A DNA stretch of 8,424 nucleotides, from NCBI GenBank assembly GCA_002315285.1, contig DCGR01000074.1, positions 1 through 8,424 of the forward strand. Direction: 5' to 3'. Every line of letters starts with the position of its first letter. The stretch's first letter is position 1. The translations under genes and the position numbers were made by a program. This document shows, one piece after another, positions 1 to 6,263 of the stretch. The stretch comes from Bacteroides sp. UBA1773 (GTDB lineage Bacteria; Bacteroidota; Bacteroidia; Bacteroidales; Bacteroidaceae). The notes under the pieces were generated by a model. It was not told where the DNA came from. It did no database searches and was given only the letters and a program-made list of their open reading frames with translations.

Positions 1-131
1 TATTGGAACATGGTCATAAAATTTATTGGATTGTATTTCGTAATTTATTACTATTTAGTTGTTTACACAACGCTTGCTCCTTAATATCTTGACCATCTGG
101 TTTTTATTAACTTAACAGCCTATTTTTATAC

Positions 132-149
132 TCGCAAGATTACTTGCGA
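132..149. repeat. 7-bp perfect inverted repeat (hairpin)
   Basis: TCGCAAG at 132-138 is the exact reverse complement of CTTGCGA at 143-149, with a 4-nt ATTA loop. It could be a protein-binding palindrome, or the stem of a weak terminator for an unseen upstream gene. There is no T-tract directly after it on the plus strand. Confidence 0.55.
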
Positions 150-151
150 AC

Positions 152-181
152 CTTGAGTTCATTATGTATGAACTACTTTTC
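152..181 (+). promoter_or_regulatory. possible Bacteroidetes promoter with palindrome in its spacer
   Basis: CTTG at 152-155 resembles the Bacteroidetes -33 element TTTG. TACTTTTC at 174-181, 18 nt further on, matches 7 of 8 positions of the -7 consensus TAnnTTTG. The inverted repeat AGTTCAT/ATGAACT (156-174) fills the spacer and would suit a regulator site. The transcript would have an untranslated leader of roughly 40 nt before the ATG at 227. This is consensus matching by eye in AT-rich DNA, so it is weak. Confidence 0.25.
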
Positions 182-226
182 TGTATAGTCCAAAATTTTG
201 ACAAGTTATTTTTTACACGTTACTAA

Positions 227-1375
227 ATGACTAAAGAACACGAAATAGTGCTGTCGCTTTTGCGGTTGGCAATCTCGGGGAAGGAATGTACGTTGCCCCA
301 GGGTGTTGAATTCACGTTCGACAAGCTCAGGGCTGGCTGGCTCACCACATGTGATTGGACAAAGGTGATAGACGTTGCTTTTGAGCAAGGAGTTCTTGGG
401 GTATGCTTTGAGAGCCTCTCTTCCTGCTCCTCCCCTGAAGGGAAGGAGTGTCCTATGGATATGGACAGCCTGATGGAGTGGATAGGGCAGGTGGAGCTGC
501 AAAAAACGGAATATCGGCAACGATTGGATGTGGCCACAAGATTTGCGGCAGAGCTGGAGAAGGTGGAAGTGAGGACGTGTGTGCTGAAGGGCTTGGCGTA
601 TGCACGATATTACCGGCATCCGGAATTGAGGTGCAGTTGCGATGTGGATGTCTTTTTGAAGAACGATGACGATAACGATGACTGTGGGTTTGAGATAGGC
701 AATCAGGTGGCGGAACGGATGGGGGCTGAGGTGGACAGGACGGAGCAGAAACATTCACACATCCAACTGGACGGGATTCATATTGAGAACCATCGGACTT
801 GTACGGGCTTGGATAGCAAGGAACTGGAAGACTATCTCGCAAAGTTCTTGTTTTTGCCCAATAATGAACGACTGGCGGGTACAACTTTGGAACTGCCGCC
901 ACTGATGTTTGATGCGTTGTTCTGCCTGTATCACGCCAAGACGCACTTCGTGGTGGAGGAGGGCATACAAATTCGGCATGTGGTGGACTGGGTGCTGATA
1001 AGGCGGGAACTGGAGAAACAGGGATTGTATGATGCGTGTGTGCGTGATGCTGAACGGTTTGGACTGAACAAGTTCTTGCAGCCATTCAACGGCATTGCAG
1101 ATGTGGTGGAAGGGAAGAGGGAACTGGCAGACTTGATGGGAAGCGAGTGGCTGATGTGGAAGGATGTCATACGGGAGCGTGTGCCTGTGGATCATGGCAG
1201 GGGTTGGCTGTGGACCAGACTGCGGCTGCTACAGCAGATGAGACGCAACAGCTGGAAGTATCGGCTTTATACGGATACAACGGCATGGAAGGATATTTAT
1301 GGAAGCCTGAGGCGGTATGTGATGAGGGTTGTGAGGAGACCTGAGGTGGTGAAATATATGTTTGGGGGGAAGTGA
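227..1375 (+). CDS. nucleotidyltransferase family protein (NTP_transf_5-like)
   Basis: The 382-residue protein resembles the uncharacterised nucleotidyltransferase family NTP_transf_5, often found in capsule and exopolysaccharide clusters of Bacteroidales. The supporting core is a leucine-lysine-glycine (LKG, 120-122), then YYRHPELR (128-135) and an acidic pair DVDVF (139-143). This fits the family pattern of an LKG helix, a 'yp.p..R...D.D' segment and a DxD metal site. A later HIENH (185-189) fits the downstream His/Glu motif. No signal peptide or membrane segment is visible. The protein is largely charged and likely cytosolic. An aspartate-rich stretch (147-152) directly follows the catalytic strand and looks like a surface loop. 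A TAA lies just before the ATG at 227, so this is the first possible start in the frame. The substrate cannot be read from the sequence. The sugar aminotransferase gene follows after 122 bp on the same strand, suggesting a polysaccharide role by context only. Confidence 0.8.
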   Translation: MTKEHEIVLSLLRLAISGKECTLPQGVEFTFDKLRAGWLTTCDWTKVIDVAFEQGVLGVCFESLSSCSSPEGKECPMDMDSLMEWIGQVELQKTEYRQRLDVATRFAAELEKVEVRTCVLKGLAYARYYRHPELRCSCDVDVFLKNDDDNDDCGFEIGNQVAERMGAEVDRTEQKHSHIQLDGIHIENHRTCTGLDSKELEDYLAKFLFLPNNERLAGTTLELPPLMFDALFCLYHAKTHFVVEEGIQIRHVVDWVLIRRELEKQGLYDACVRDAERFGLNKFLQPFNGIADVVEGKRELADLMGSEWLMWKDVIRERVPVDHGRGWLWTRLRLLQQMRRNSWKYRLYTDTTAWKDIYGSLRRYVMRVVRRPEVVKYMFGGK

Positions 1376-1416
1376 ACTTTTCGCTGGCGCTACATTGGGC
1401 TCTTCGCTTCGCTACA

Positions 1417-1478
1417 GTAGGCGTAGCCACAGGGTAGTTTACGAAGAGTAGGCATAGCCGCAGAGTAGTTTACGCAGT
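1417..1478. repeat. two tandem copies of a 31-bp intergenic repeat
   Basis: Unit 1 (1417-1447) and unit 2 (1448-1478) agree at 26 of 31 positions by direct comparison. Both begin GTAGGC, carry TAGCC and share GTAGTTTACG. The repeats lie in the 122-bp gap between the nucleotidyltransferase and aminotransferase genes, ending about 20 bp before the aminotransferase ATG. Just upstream, CGCTAC occurs twice (1388-1393 and 1410-1415). The period is not a multiple of three, in keeping with non-coding DNA. Its role is unknown; it may be a dispersed genomic repeat. The 11-mer at 1419-1429 recurs in reverse complement at 8172-8182. Confidence 0.75.
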
Positions 1479-1497
1479 GTGACAATAATAACTAGAT

Positions 1498-2766
1498 ATG
1501 GAACAAACCAGAGAAAGAATTTATTTGTGTCTGGCGCACATGAGTGAGGCTGGGGTGGAAAAGAAGTACATCCAGAAGGCGTTTGACGATAATTATGTGG
1601 TGCCACTGGGGCCGAATGTGAATCAGTTTGAGCAGGAGCTGGAGAAGTTCGTGGGACAGGACAAGCGTGTGGTGGCACTGAGTTGCGGTACTGCGGCTGT
1701 TCATCTGGCGCTGATTGCCTGTGGCGTGAGGGCGGGCGATGAGGTGTGCGTGCAGTCGTTCACATTTTGTGCTTCTTCGCATCCTATCACCTATCTGGGT
1801 GCCAAGCCGGTATTCATTGGCTCGGAGAAGGATACTTGGAACATGGATCCTGAACTGCTGGAGCAGGCTATCGTGGACCGCAAGGCGAAGACGGGCAAGT
1901 ACCCGAAGGCCATCGTGCCGGTGGCGCTGTATGGTATGCCATACAGGATTGACCGTATCATGGAGATTGCGGAGAAGTACGGCATTGCGGTCATAGAAGA
2001 TGCGGCCGAGGGTTTCGGCTCTCGCTTCGACGGGAAGGTGCTGGGAACGTTCGGCAAGTATGGCGTGTTGTCGTTCAACGGCAACAAGATGATCACGACC
2101 AGTGGCGGGGGGGCACTGATTACGGCTAGTGACGAGGAGTGGAATGAGGTGATGCGCTATGCGACGCAGTATCGCGAGGGGTACCCGTATTATCAGCACG
2201 AGAAGATAGGCTTCAACTACCGTATGAGCAATATCTGTGCGGGCATCGGCATTGGCCAGATGACTGTGGCGGATGCGCATGTGGCTCATCACAGGCATAT
2301 TGCGAAGCTGTATGAGGAGGCGTTTGCGGCTGTGCCGGAGATTGACTTCCACAAGGGGCCGGAGTGGGCCGCCGAGGGGAGCAACTACTGGTTGACCATC
2401 ATCACGATAGCCCCGTCGGTGCATGTGAAGGGGCAGGAGCACGCCTACAATCAGGCTGTGACGGGTGCCGTGGGAGGTGCTGCGGGGGTGATTCATGCGG
2501 CATCAACGGCCCACACGGACTGTGAGCCGAATGCGAATGTGGAGGCCATGCGCGTGTGCCTGGACAAGGCCGGCATTGAGGCTCGGCCACTGTGGAAACC
2601 GATGCATAAGCAGCCGGTGTATGAAGCCATGAGCTGTGCCACCTATTCCAACGATGTGGAGGTTGGGCTCTTTAAGGTGGGCATGTGTCTGCCCTCCGGG
2701 CCTTGTGTGAGCGACGAGGATGTGAGGTATATTGTGGAGTGCATCAAGGAGGCGATAAAGGGTTAA
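1498..2766 (+). CDS. DegT/DnrJ/EryC1/StrS family sugar aminotransferase
   Basis: This 422-residue protein is a PLP-dependent aminotransferase (fold type I) of the family that aminates nucleotide-linked keto-sugars for surface polysaccharides. Visible hallmarks are PLGPNV near the N-terminus (36-41), SCGTAAVHLAL (62-72; phosphate-binding GTAA), GDEVCVQSFTF (80-90), VIEDAAEGFGS (165-175; Asp168 should contact the pyridine nitrogen) and SFNGNKMITTSGGG (192-205; Lys197 should form the PLP aldimine). The C-terminal RPLWKPMHKQPVYE (363-376) and CLPSGP (397-402) fit the PglE/GDP-perosamine-type branch. It is longer than many relatives, with a glycine/alanine-rich stretch around 304-345. The ATG at 1498 puts the conserved N-terminal helix at normal distance; no strong ribosome-binding site is seen, as is usual in this phylum. 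It ends GATAAAGGGTTAA, running straight into the cupin frame. The exact keto-sugar substrate cannot be assigned. Confidence 0.93.
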   Translation: MEQTRERIYLCLAHMSEAGVEKKYIQKAFDDNYVVPLGPNVNQFEQELEKFVGQDKRVVALSCGTAAVHLALIACGVRAGDEVCVQSFTFCASSHPITYLGAKPVFIGSEKDTWNMDPELLEQAIVDRKAKTGKYPKAIVPVALYGMPYRIDRIMEIAEKYGIAVIEDAAEGFGSRFDGKVLGTFGKYGVLSFNGNKMITTSGGGALITASDEEWNEVMRYATQYREGYPYYQHEKIGFNYRMSNICAGIGIGQMTVADAHVAHHRHIAKLYEEAFAAVPEIDFHKGPEWAAEGSNYWLTIITIAPSVHVKGQEHAYNQAVTGAVGGAAGVIHAASTAHTDCEPNANVEAMRVCLDKAGIEARPLWKPMHKQPVYEAMSCATYSNDVEVGLFKVGMCLPSGPCVSDEDVRYIVECIKEAIKG

Positions 2767-3116
2767 AGGTTATCGGTTATAGAAATTCTGAAAGTAAAGA
2801 AGGTAACGCCCTGGAGCCGGGGACGGTGCTGCCGATTCATAGGCACACTCAGACGAATGAGGTGGTGGTGATTCTGAGAGGGATTGCCACTCGATATTTC
2901 TATGACGAGAACGGAAACGTTGACGAGGTAGTGGCCATCAAGGCTGGATGCGATTGCCCAAGCATGAGTGTGGAGAAAGGCCGCTGGCACAGGATTGAAA
3001 GCCTGGAGAGCGGCACGGTGATCTTCGATGCCAATGACTGCAGGTACAGGGAGGAAGGGAGTGAGATGAATGATGAATGCTTACGGTGGATTCATTTCAA
3101 CTTTCTGTTGGCATAG
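2685..3116 (+). CDS. WbuC-type cupin with abnormal N-terminus (start uncertain, possible remnant)
   Basis: Residues encoded from about 2799 to 3070 form a good WbuC-family cupin core. The sequence runs NALEPGT, PIHRHTQTNEVVVILRG, then KGRWHRIESLESGTVIFD, keeping all likely metal ligands (His52, His54, Glu59 and His102 counted from 2685). WbuC-like cupins accompany O-antigen and capsule genes; their reaction is not settled. The usual N-terminal helices are missing. From 2763 the frame reads LKVIGYRNSES and there is no ATG near it. The only upstream ATG, at 2685, lies inside the aminotransferase gene, so its first 26 residues are an out-of-frame reading of that gene. The cupin frame is -1 to the aminotransferase. 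The C-terminal tail after about residue 128 (DECLRWIHFNFLLA) does not look like the family and overlaps the end of mgsA by 25 bp. It may be a deleted remnant, an internally initiated protein, or a frameshift-fused domain. Confidence 0.55.
   Translation: MSALRALCERRGCEVYCGVHQGGDKGLKVIGYRNSESKEGNALEPGTVLPIHRHTQTNEVVVILRGIATRYFYDENGNVDEVVAIKAGCDCPSMSVEKGRWHRIESLESGTVIFDANDCRYREEGSEMNDECLRWIHFNFLLA
2761..2781. repeat. three degenerate 7-bp tandem units at the aminotransferase/cupin junction
   Basis: GGTTAAA (2761-2767), GGTTATC (2768-2774) and GGTTATA (2775-2781) repeat with a perfect period of 7, sharing GGTTA. The first unit contains the TAA stop of the aminotransferase. Seven is not a multiple of three, so gain or loss of a unit would shift the following cupin frame. 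The array is short and imperfect, so it may be chance. Confidence 0.5.
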
Positions 3117-3565
3117 TTGGAGATGCAATCAGGAATCTGAATCTCGTAATTCGGATCGTTCAACAACGATGAGGTGAGCAACATGTCGGCGGTTGTCCGG
3201 TTGGTAGCAAAGGCTATGTTATATAGTGCGGCCAGACGGGTAAGTGCCGACACATCGTTTTGGTGACCTTGTATGATCAGATTGTCGCAAAAGAAAATGA
3301 GCATATCGATCTTTCTTTCGGCAATCATGGCTCCAATCTGCTGGTCACCGCCCAAAGGGCCAGACAAGAGTCGCGTCACTTTCCCTCTGAATGGGAAATG
3401 TACTCCGCTTTTGTCCTCGATCATTGTCTCTTCGATTAGTCTGCCTGTAGTTCCTGTGGCAAACAGCTTGTGTTGTGAGAGCATGTCTTGGTTGAACTTC
3501 ACCCACGACAGAAGTTCCTCTTTACGCCCATCATGGGCTACTAATGCGATATTCAAACTTTTCAT
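3092..3565 (-). CDS. mgsA: methylglyoxal synthase
   Basis: MgsA converts dihydroxyacetone phosphate to methylglyoxal and phosphate, a cytosolic bypass of lower glycolysis used when phosphate is short or sugar phosphates pile up. Counted from the chosen start, the protein (157 residues) shows IALVAHDGRK (6-15), ATGTTG (36-41), SGPLGGDQQIGA (68-79), FFCDNL (91-96), HQNDVSALTRLA (101-112) and ATNRTTAD (120-127), closely following the E. coli enzyme. The matching catalytic or binding residues are His11, Asp12, Lys15, Asp74, Asp94, His101 and Asp104. About ten extra residues (MIEDKSGVHFPF region) lie before the SGP motif. An ATG at 3619 would add 18 residues unlike the family, so 3565 is preferred. 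The 96-bp gap to the glycosylase gene holds a perfect palindrome CAAATATTTG (3622-3631), possibly regulatory. It ends 25 bp inside the convergent cupin frame. Confidence 0.93.
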   Translation of the reverse strand: MKSLNIALVAHDGRKEELLSWVKFNQDMLSQHKLFATGTTGRLIEETMIEDKSGVHFPFRGKVTRLLSGPLGGDQQIGAMIAERKIDMLIFFCDNLIIQGHQNDVSALTRLAALYNIAFATNRTTADMLLTSSLLNDPNYEIQIPDCISNYANRKLK

Positions 3566-3661
3566 ATTCCTTGATCTATTTTTTTGTACAAACCTTGTCA
3601 TACATAATGCAAAAACCATACCAAATATTTGTCCACAATCATTTTTGTGCGTCGTTTGTTG

Positions 3662-4246
3662 TCACTCTTGTTCGAATAGCCTGCGATAAAGCGCTGCTTT
3701 TTTTGCCAGAGCCAACGGATAAGCACGCGAGGATGAAGGCATACGCCACCATTCCACTTCACGGGCAGGTAATGTGACTCTTGTCATTGAGCCGACTGGA
3801 GGCATTCTCACCATGGTGCCCGAAGTTTCCGACCAAAAATGCTGCAACTCCGCGCTGGCCTTTCCTCCGGTAGTAATGACTCGTTGGCATCGCGGAATCT
3901 GTGTCAACAGTTCCACCACATCGGTGGGTTCCAATATGTCAAGAAACTCATCACTGGCATTGTCGTGTAGCCTACACACCTTACGGGCTGTGTCGAAGAA
4001 AGCCAAGTGGGCTTCACGACAAAAACATACGATCCGCTCCTTGTCGAAGCTCTTCGTCCCGTGTATCTCAAAATACGACTTGTCGCCGAAATGGATTTCA
4101 CCCATGATACGCCAGAAATCATTGATCCAGTTGGGATAGAAAAAATCCATGGACCACCGAAGTTTGGGCGGAGGAAAGCTTCCGAGAAAAAGCATCTTGG
4201 CATTGGCCGGCAGGAACGGTTCGAGTGGATGGGTTTCAATAACCAT
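3662..4246 (-). CDS. uracil-DNA glycosylase superfamily protein (family 6/HDG-like)
   Basis: The 194-residue protein fits the uracil-DNA glycosylase fold, which flips out and removes damaged bases from DNA. The N-terminal motif LGSFPPP (21-27) followed by MDFFYPNWINDFWRIMG (33-49) resembles the 'GSFPG...YY..P.N.FW' pattern of hypoxanthine-DNA-glycosylase-like (family 6) members. VITTGGKA (123-130) fits the central strand, and RMPSSSRAYP (168-177) fits the C-terminal loop that enters DNA. The catalytic residue cannot be fixed by eye, and the base preferred (uracil, hypoxanthine or other) is unknown. Its ATG overlaps the end of the acyltransferase gene by 11 bp, suggesting coupled translation despite unrelated functions. 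mgsA follows on the same strand. Family assignment is firm at the superfamily level, moderate below it. Confidence 0.82.
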   Translation of the reverse strand: MVIETHPLEPFLPANAKMLFLGSFPPPKLRWSMDFFYPNWINDFWRIMGEIHFGDKSYFEIHGTKSFDKERIVCFCREAHLAFFDTARKVCRLHDNASDEFLDILEPTDVVELLTQIPRCQRVITTGGKASAELQHFWSETSGTMVRMPPVGSMTRVTLPAREVEWWRMPSSSRAYPLALAKKAALYRRLFEQE

Positions 4247-5360
4247 GGATGTTGGCTTTCTTCGAAAAAGGTTGTCCCAACAAAAATGACAGGACTTCCG
4301 AACGGCTCACTACCCATTTCCCCAATAGCAATGGGAAGGAAAATCCTGCCAGGCTGACAAGAAACATACAGAGTGTAAAGTCGCTTGCTGCCGTAATGCC
4401 CATTCTTGCCAATACCACTTTGGCAAATTCCGAAAAGCATGTGTGAAACAGATAGATCACAAACGACATGCTGCCTACAAACGACAACCATCCGTGTATG
4501 CGTTGCTCTTTCATGTCGCTTATTACCAACGAGAGGAGACACACCGAACCAATGCCCACAAATGGTAGTACCCGACGCACCCAAAAACCATCGCTGCCAT
4601 TAAGCAGCCAGCATTCCATGAGCACAAAGCAAAGTGTCAGTTCGGCAGTCCACATCCAACGCCATGCTGTCGGTCCATTCCATCTATCCTGCATGGCCGT
4701 TACCCAGCCACCATCCTGCATCCATAATCCAGCCATGAAAAACACTGCCATGTTTTTTACGTGACTGAGGCAGAATGCCGAAGGAAGATGGATAGGAACA
4801 AGCCACAACACAACAGCCAGTAGGCCAACAAGAGCCCGATACCATTTCCGCGACGACACGCCCACCACCAAAAACATCAGCATCAATACCCACACAAACC
4901 ACAGGTGATAAGCTGCCTCCGGATACCAGAACATCCTTATGAAAGTGCTCCATTCCACTTCGTTTTTAACTTCTACCACACATTGCATCACCAATTTGAC
5001 TGATATGATGCAGGTTGAGGCTGTCAGGTAGGGAATCATCAGTCGTTTTGCCTTCCGCCACACGAATGCACTGTAACTTCCCGATTTTTGTGTATAGGTA
5101 AAAAGCAAACCGCTCAGAAACATGAATGCGGGCATGTGAAACGAGTAGATTACCTTTACCACTCCATCCCAAACATTGTTGGAGGTGGTTGGATTGAAAT
5201 GTCCCACCACCACGAGCATTATCAAGAAAGCCTTGGCAATGTCCACAAACTCAAGCCTGCTACTCCTGCCCATCAAATAGGTATGGTAGGACAATGTGTC
5301 TTGTCGTTCGGGGCTATTGTTCTCCTTCATGCACATGTTCGTCCAGAAAATGTTTTTCAT
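4236..5360 (-). CDS. acyltransferase 3 family membrane protein
   Basis: This 374-residue integral membrane protein belongs to the acyltransferase-3 family, which moves acetyl or other acyl groups onto sugars of surface polysaccharides, peptidoglycan or lipids. After a polar N-terminus comes RLEFVDIAKAFLIMLVVVGH (35-54), with the family's Arg, Asp and His, then SFHMPAFMFLSG (73-84), KRLMIPYL (105-112) and SFVIYLFH (299-306). About ten hydrophobic segments are visible, roughly at 42-56, 70-88, 108-128, 151-168, 174-190, 202-216, 236-253, 263-281, 292-309 and 328-347. The chosen start overlaps the reductase stop as ATGA (5360-5357), supporting coupled translation. Met30 (MGRSSRLEF) is an alternative that would give a more usual short N-terminus. 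The reductase, GNAT and cupin neighbours suggest a sugar-modification role. The substrate is unknown. Confidence 0.88.
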   Translation of the reverse strand: MKNIFWTNMCMKENNSPERQDTLSYHTYLMGRSSRLEFVDIAKAFLIMLVVVGHFNPTTSNNVWDGVVKVIYSFHMPAFMFLSGLLFTYTQKSGSYSAFVWRKAKRLMIPYLTASTCIISVKLVMQCVVEVKNEVEWSTFIRMFWYPEAAYHLWFVWVLMLMFLVVGVSSRKWYRALVGLLAVVLWLVPIHLPSAFCLSHVKNMAVFFMAGLWMQDGGWVTAMQDRWNGPTAWRWMWTAELTLCFVLMECWLLNGSDGFWVRRVLPFVGIGSVCLLSLVISDMKEQRIHGWLSFVGSMSFVIYLFHTCFSEFAKVVLARMGITAASDFTLCMFLVSLAGFSFPLLLGKWVVSRSEVLSFLLGQPFSKKANIHGY

Positions 5361-6160
5361 AATTCAAAACTCTCCATCGCTGTTTGGATACGTCGTACTG
5401 ACATCGACAGGTTACGTCCTGATCGTGAGTCGTCGCGCTCGATGATTGAGATGGGAAATCCATTTCTCTTGGCCAGATTCATGTATGTGTCGAACGTGTT
5501 CTGCTCGTTGGGCGTACCAAAGTTATATGTTCCCCGCACGTCCACATGAAGCAGGCGTTCCACATTCCTTGCCATTGTCCATACATTGGTCAGTCCCCGA
5601 TACTCTTTGGGGCTTGCGCATACTGTCTTCCCCTGTTCCATCGCTTGTTTCATCACACACAGAATGCCACCTGTGTGTGGATAAACAGAATCAGGCTGGT
5701 CGTACATCCAGGTCAGCCGCAGCGCCACTGCATCGGACAACACATTGCTTACTTGCTGCTCTGCTTGCAGCTTGTGTTGACCATATGCGTTAATGGGAGC
5801 CAATGGCACATCCTCGTCTAATAGGCCACTTCGCTTTGTGCCGTTATATACCTGATCGCTCGACATATACACCAGTCGTGCTTCCACCATGCCACAAGCC
5901 AGAGCCAGGTTCAGTGCGCCTGTGACATTCGTCGCATACGACTCTTCAGGATGTGTTTCACAATAGACCGTGTTGGCCAAGGCTGCACAGTGTACCACTA
6001 CCTGTGGCCTTGCGTGCTGTAGATGCCATGCACAAGCTTCCTTGTTTGTGATATCCAGTTCGCTATGCGATGGTGCAACTACCTCATGTCCCTTTTCCTG
6101 GAGATAGGTTTTCAGCCTACTGCCAAGAAAACCAGTGGAACCTGTTATCAAAACTTTCAT
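5357..6160 (-). CDS. RmlD-like NAD(P)-dependent sugar reductase/epimerase (extended SDR)
   Basis: The 267-residue protein is an extended short-chain dehydrogenase/reductase resembling dTDP-4-dehydrorhamnose reductase and related sugar-nucleotide enzymes. MKVLITGSTGFLGSRL (1-16) is the N-terminal Rossmann strand with the glycine motif GSTGFLG (7-13). SELDITN (33-39) fits the second strand, and VVHCAALANTVYCE (55-68) the NAD-binding and substrate region. SSDQVYNG (100-107) and Tyr126-x3-Lys130 (YGQHK) give the Ser/Tyr/Lys catalytic set. An ATG at 6208 would add 16 residues before the Rossmann strand; 6160 is preferred. It is coupled by a 4-bp overlap to the acyltransferase gene. A 103-bp gap separates it from the GNAT gene upstream; no clear promoter is seen there. 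It may act on an NDP-sugar, but calling it rmlD would overreach: rmlA, rmlB and rmlC are not in the window. Confidence 0.87.
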   Translation of the reverse strand: MKVLITGSTGFLGSRLKTYLQEKGHEVVAPSHSELDITNKEACAWHLQHARPQVVVHCAALANTVYCETHPEESYATNVTGALNLALACGMVEARLVYMSSDQVYNGTKRSGLLDEDVPLAPINAYGQHKLQAEQQVSNVLSDAVALRLTWMYDQPDSVYPHTGGILCVMKQAMEQGKTVCASPKEYRGLTNVWTMARNVERLLHVDVRGTYNFGTPNEQNTFDTYMNLAKRNGFPISIIERDDSRSGRNLSMSVRRIQTAMESFEL

Positions 6161-6263
6161 GTAATAAACTGTTGATAAGTTGTTTCCCAAATTACCATTC
6201 GAATGCAAATCGAGCAGTCATCGATTTCAGTCGCTTGTCATATTTTTTGATGGCAACGACAAG

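Larger units (their letters stand above)
1..226. other. AT-rich non-coding leader with small hairpins
   Basis: No convincing coding sequence is visible; the stretch is AT-rich with frequent stops in all frames. It holds three short inverted repeats: GTTGT/ACAAC (58-62 and 67-71), TCGCAAG/CTTGCGA (132-138 and 143-149) and AGTTCAT/ATGAACT (156-162 and 168-174). None is directly followed by a long T run, so a classical terminator for an upstream gene is not clear. The region presumably carries the promoter of the nucleotidyltransferase gene that starts at 227. Confidence 0.6.

Noticed and set aside
1..226. Invertible capsule-type promoter in the leader
   Set aside because: The inverted repeats are only 5-7 bp and do not flank a promoter; known Bacteroides invertible promoters have longer flanking repeats and often a nearby recombinase, which is not seen.
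453..1085. Minus-strand frame of 210 codons opposite the nucleotidyltransferase
   Set aside because: Pro/Ser/His-rich composition mirrors the codon use of the real plus-strand gene; no motifs were seen.
1417..1478. CRISPR array
   Set aside because: There are only two directly abutting units, no spacers and no cas genes.
1492..2496. Long open frame of 334 codons on the minus strand opposite the aminotransferase
   Set aside because: It is antisense to a gene with complete family motifs and its product is His/Arg/Leu-rich without any recognisable domain, typical of a shadow frame.
3566..3619. Longer mgsA start at 3619
   Set aside because: The extra 18 residues do not resemble the family, while the ATG at 3565 places the conserved IALVAHD strand at its normal distance.
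3904..4584. Minus-strand frame of 226 codons spanning the acyltransferase/glycosylase junction
   Set aside because: It overlaps two genes with clear motifs in other frames of the same strand and has no domain of its own.
5088..5549. Plus-strand frame of 153 codons across the acyltransferase/reductase junction
   Set aside because: It is antisense to two well-supported, translationally coupled genes; no recognisable domain.
6161..6208. Longer start for the RmlD-like reductase at 6208
   Set aside because: The Rossmann strand MKVLITG normally begins the protein, and the 16 added residues are polar and unlike the family.
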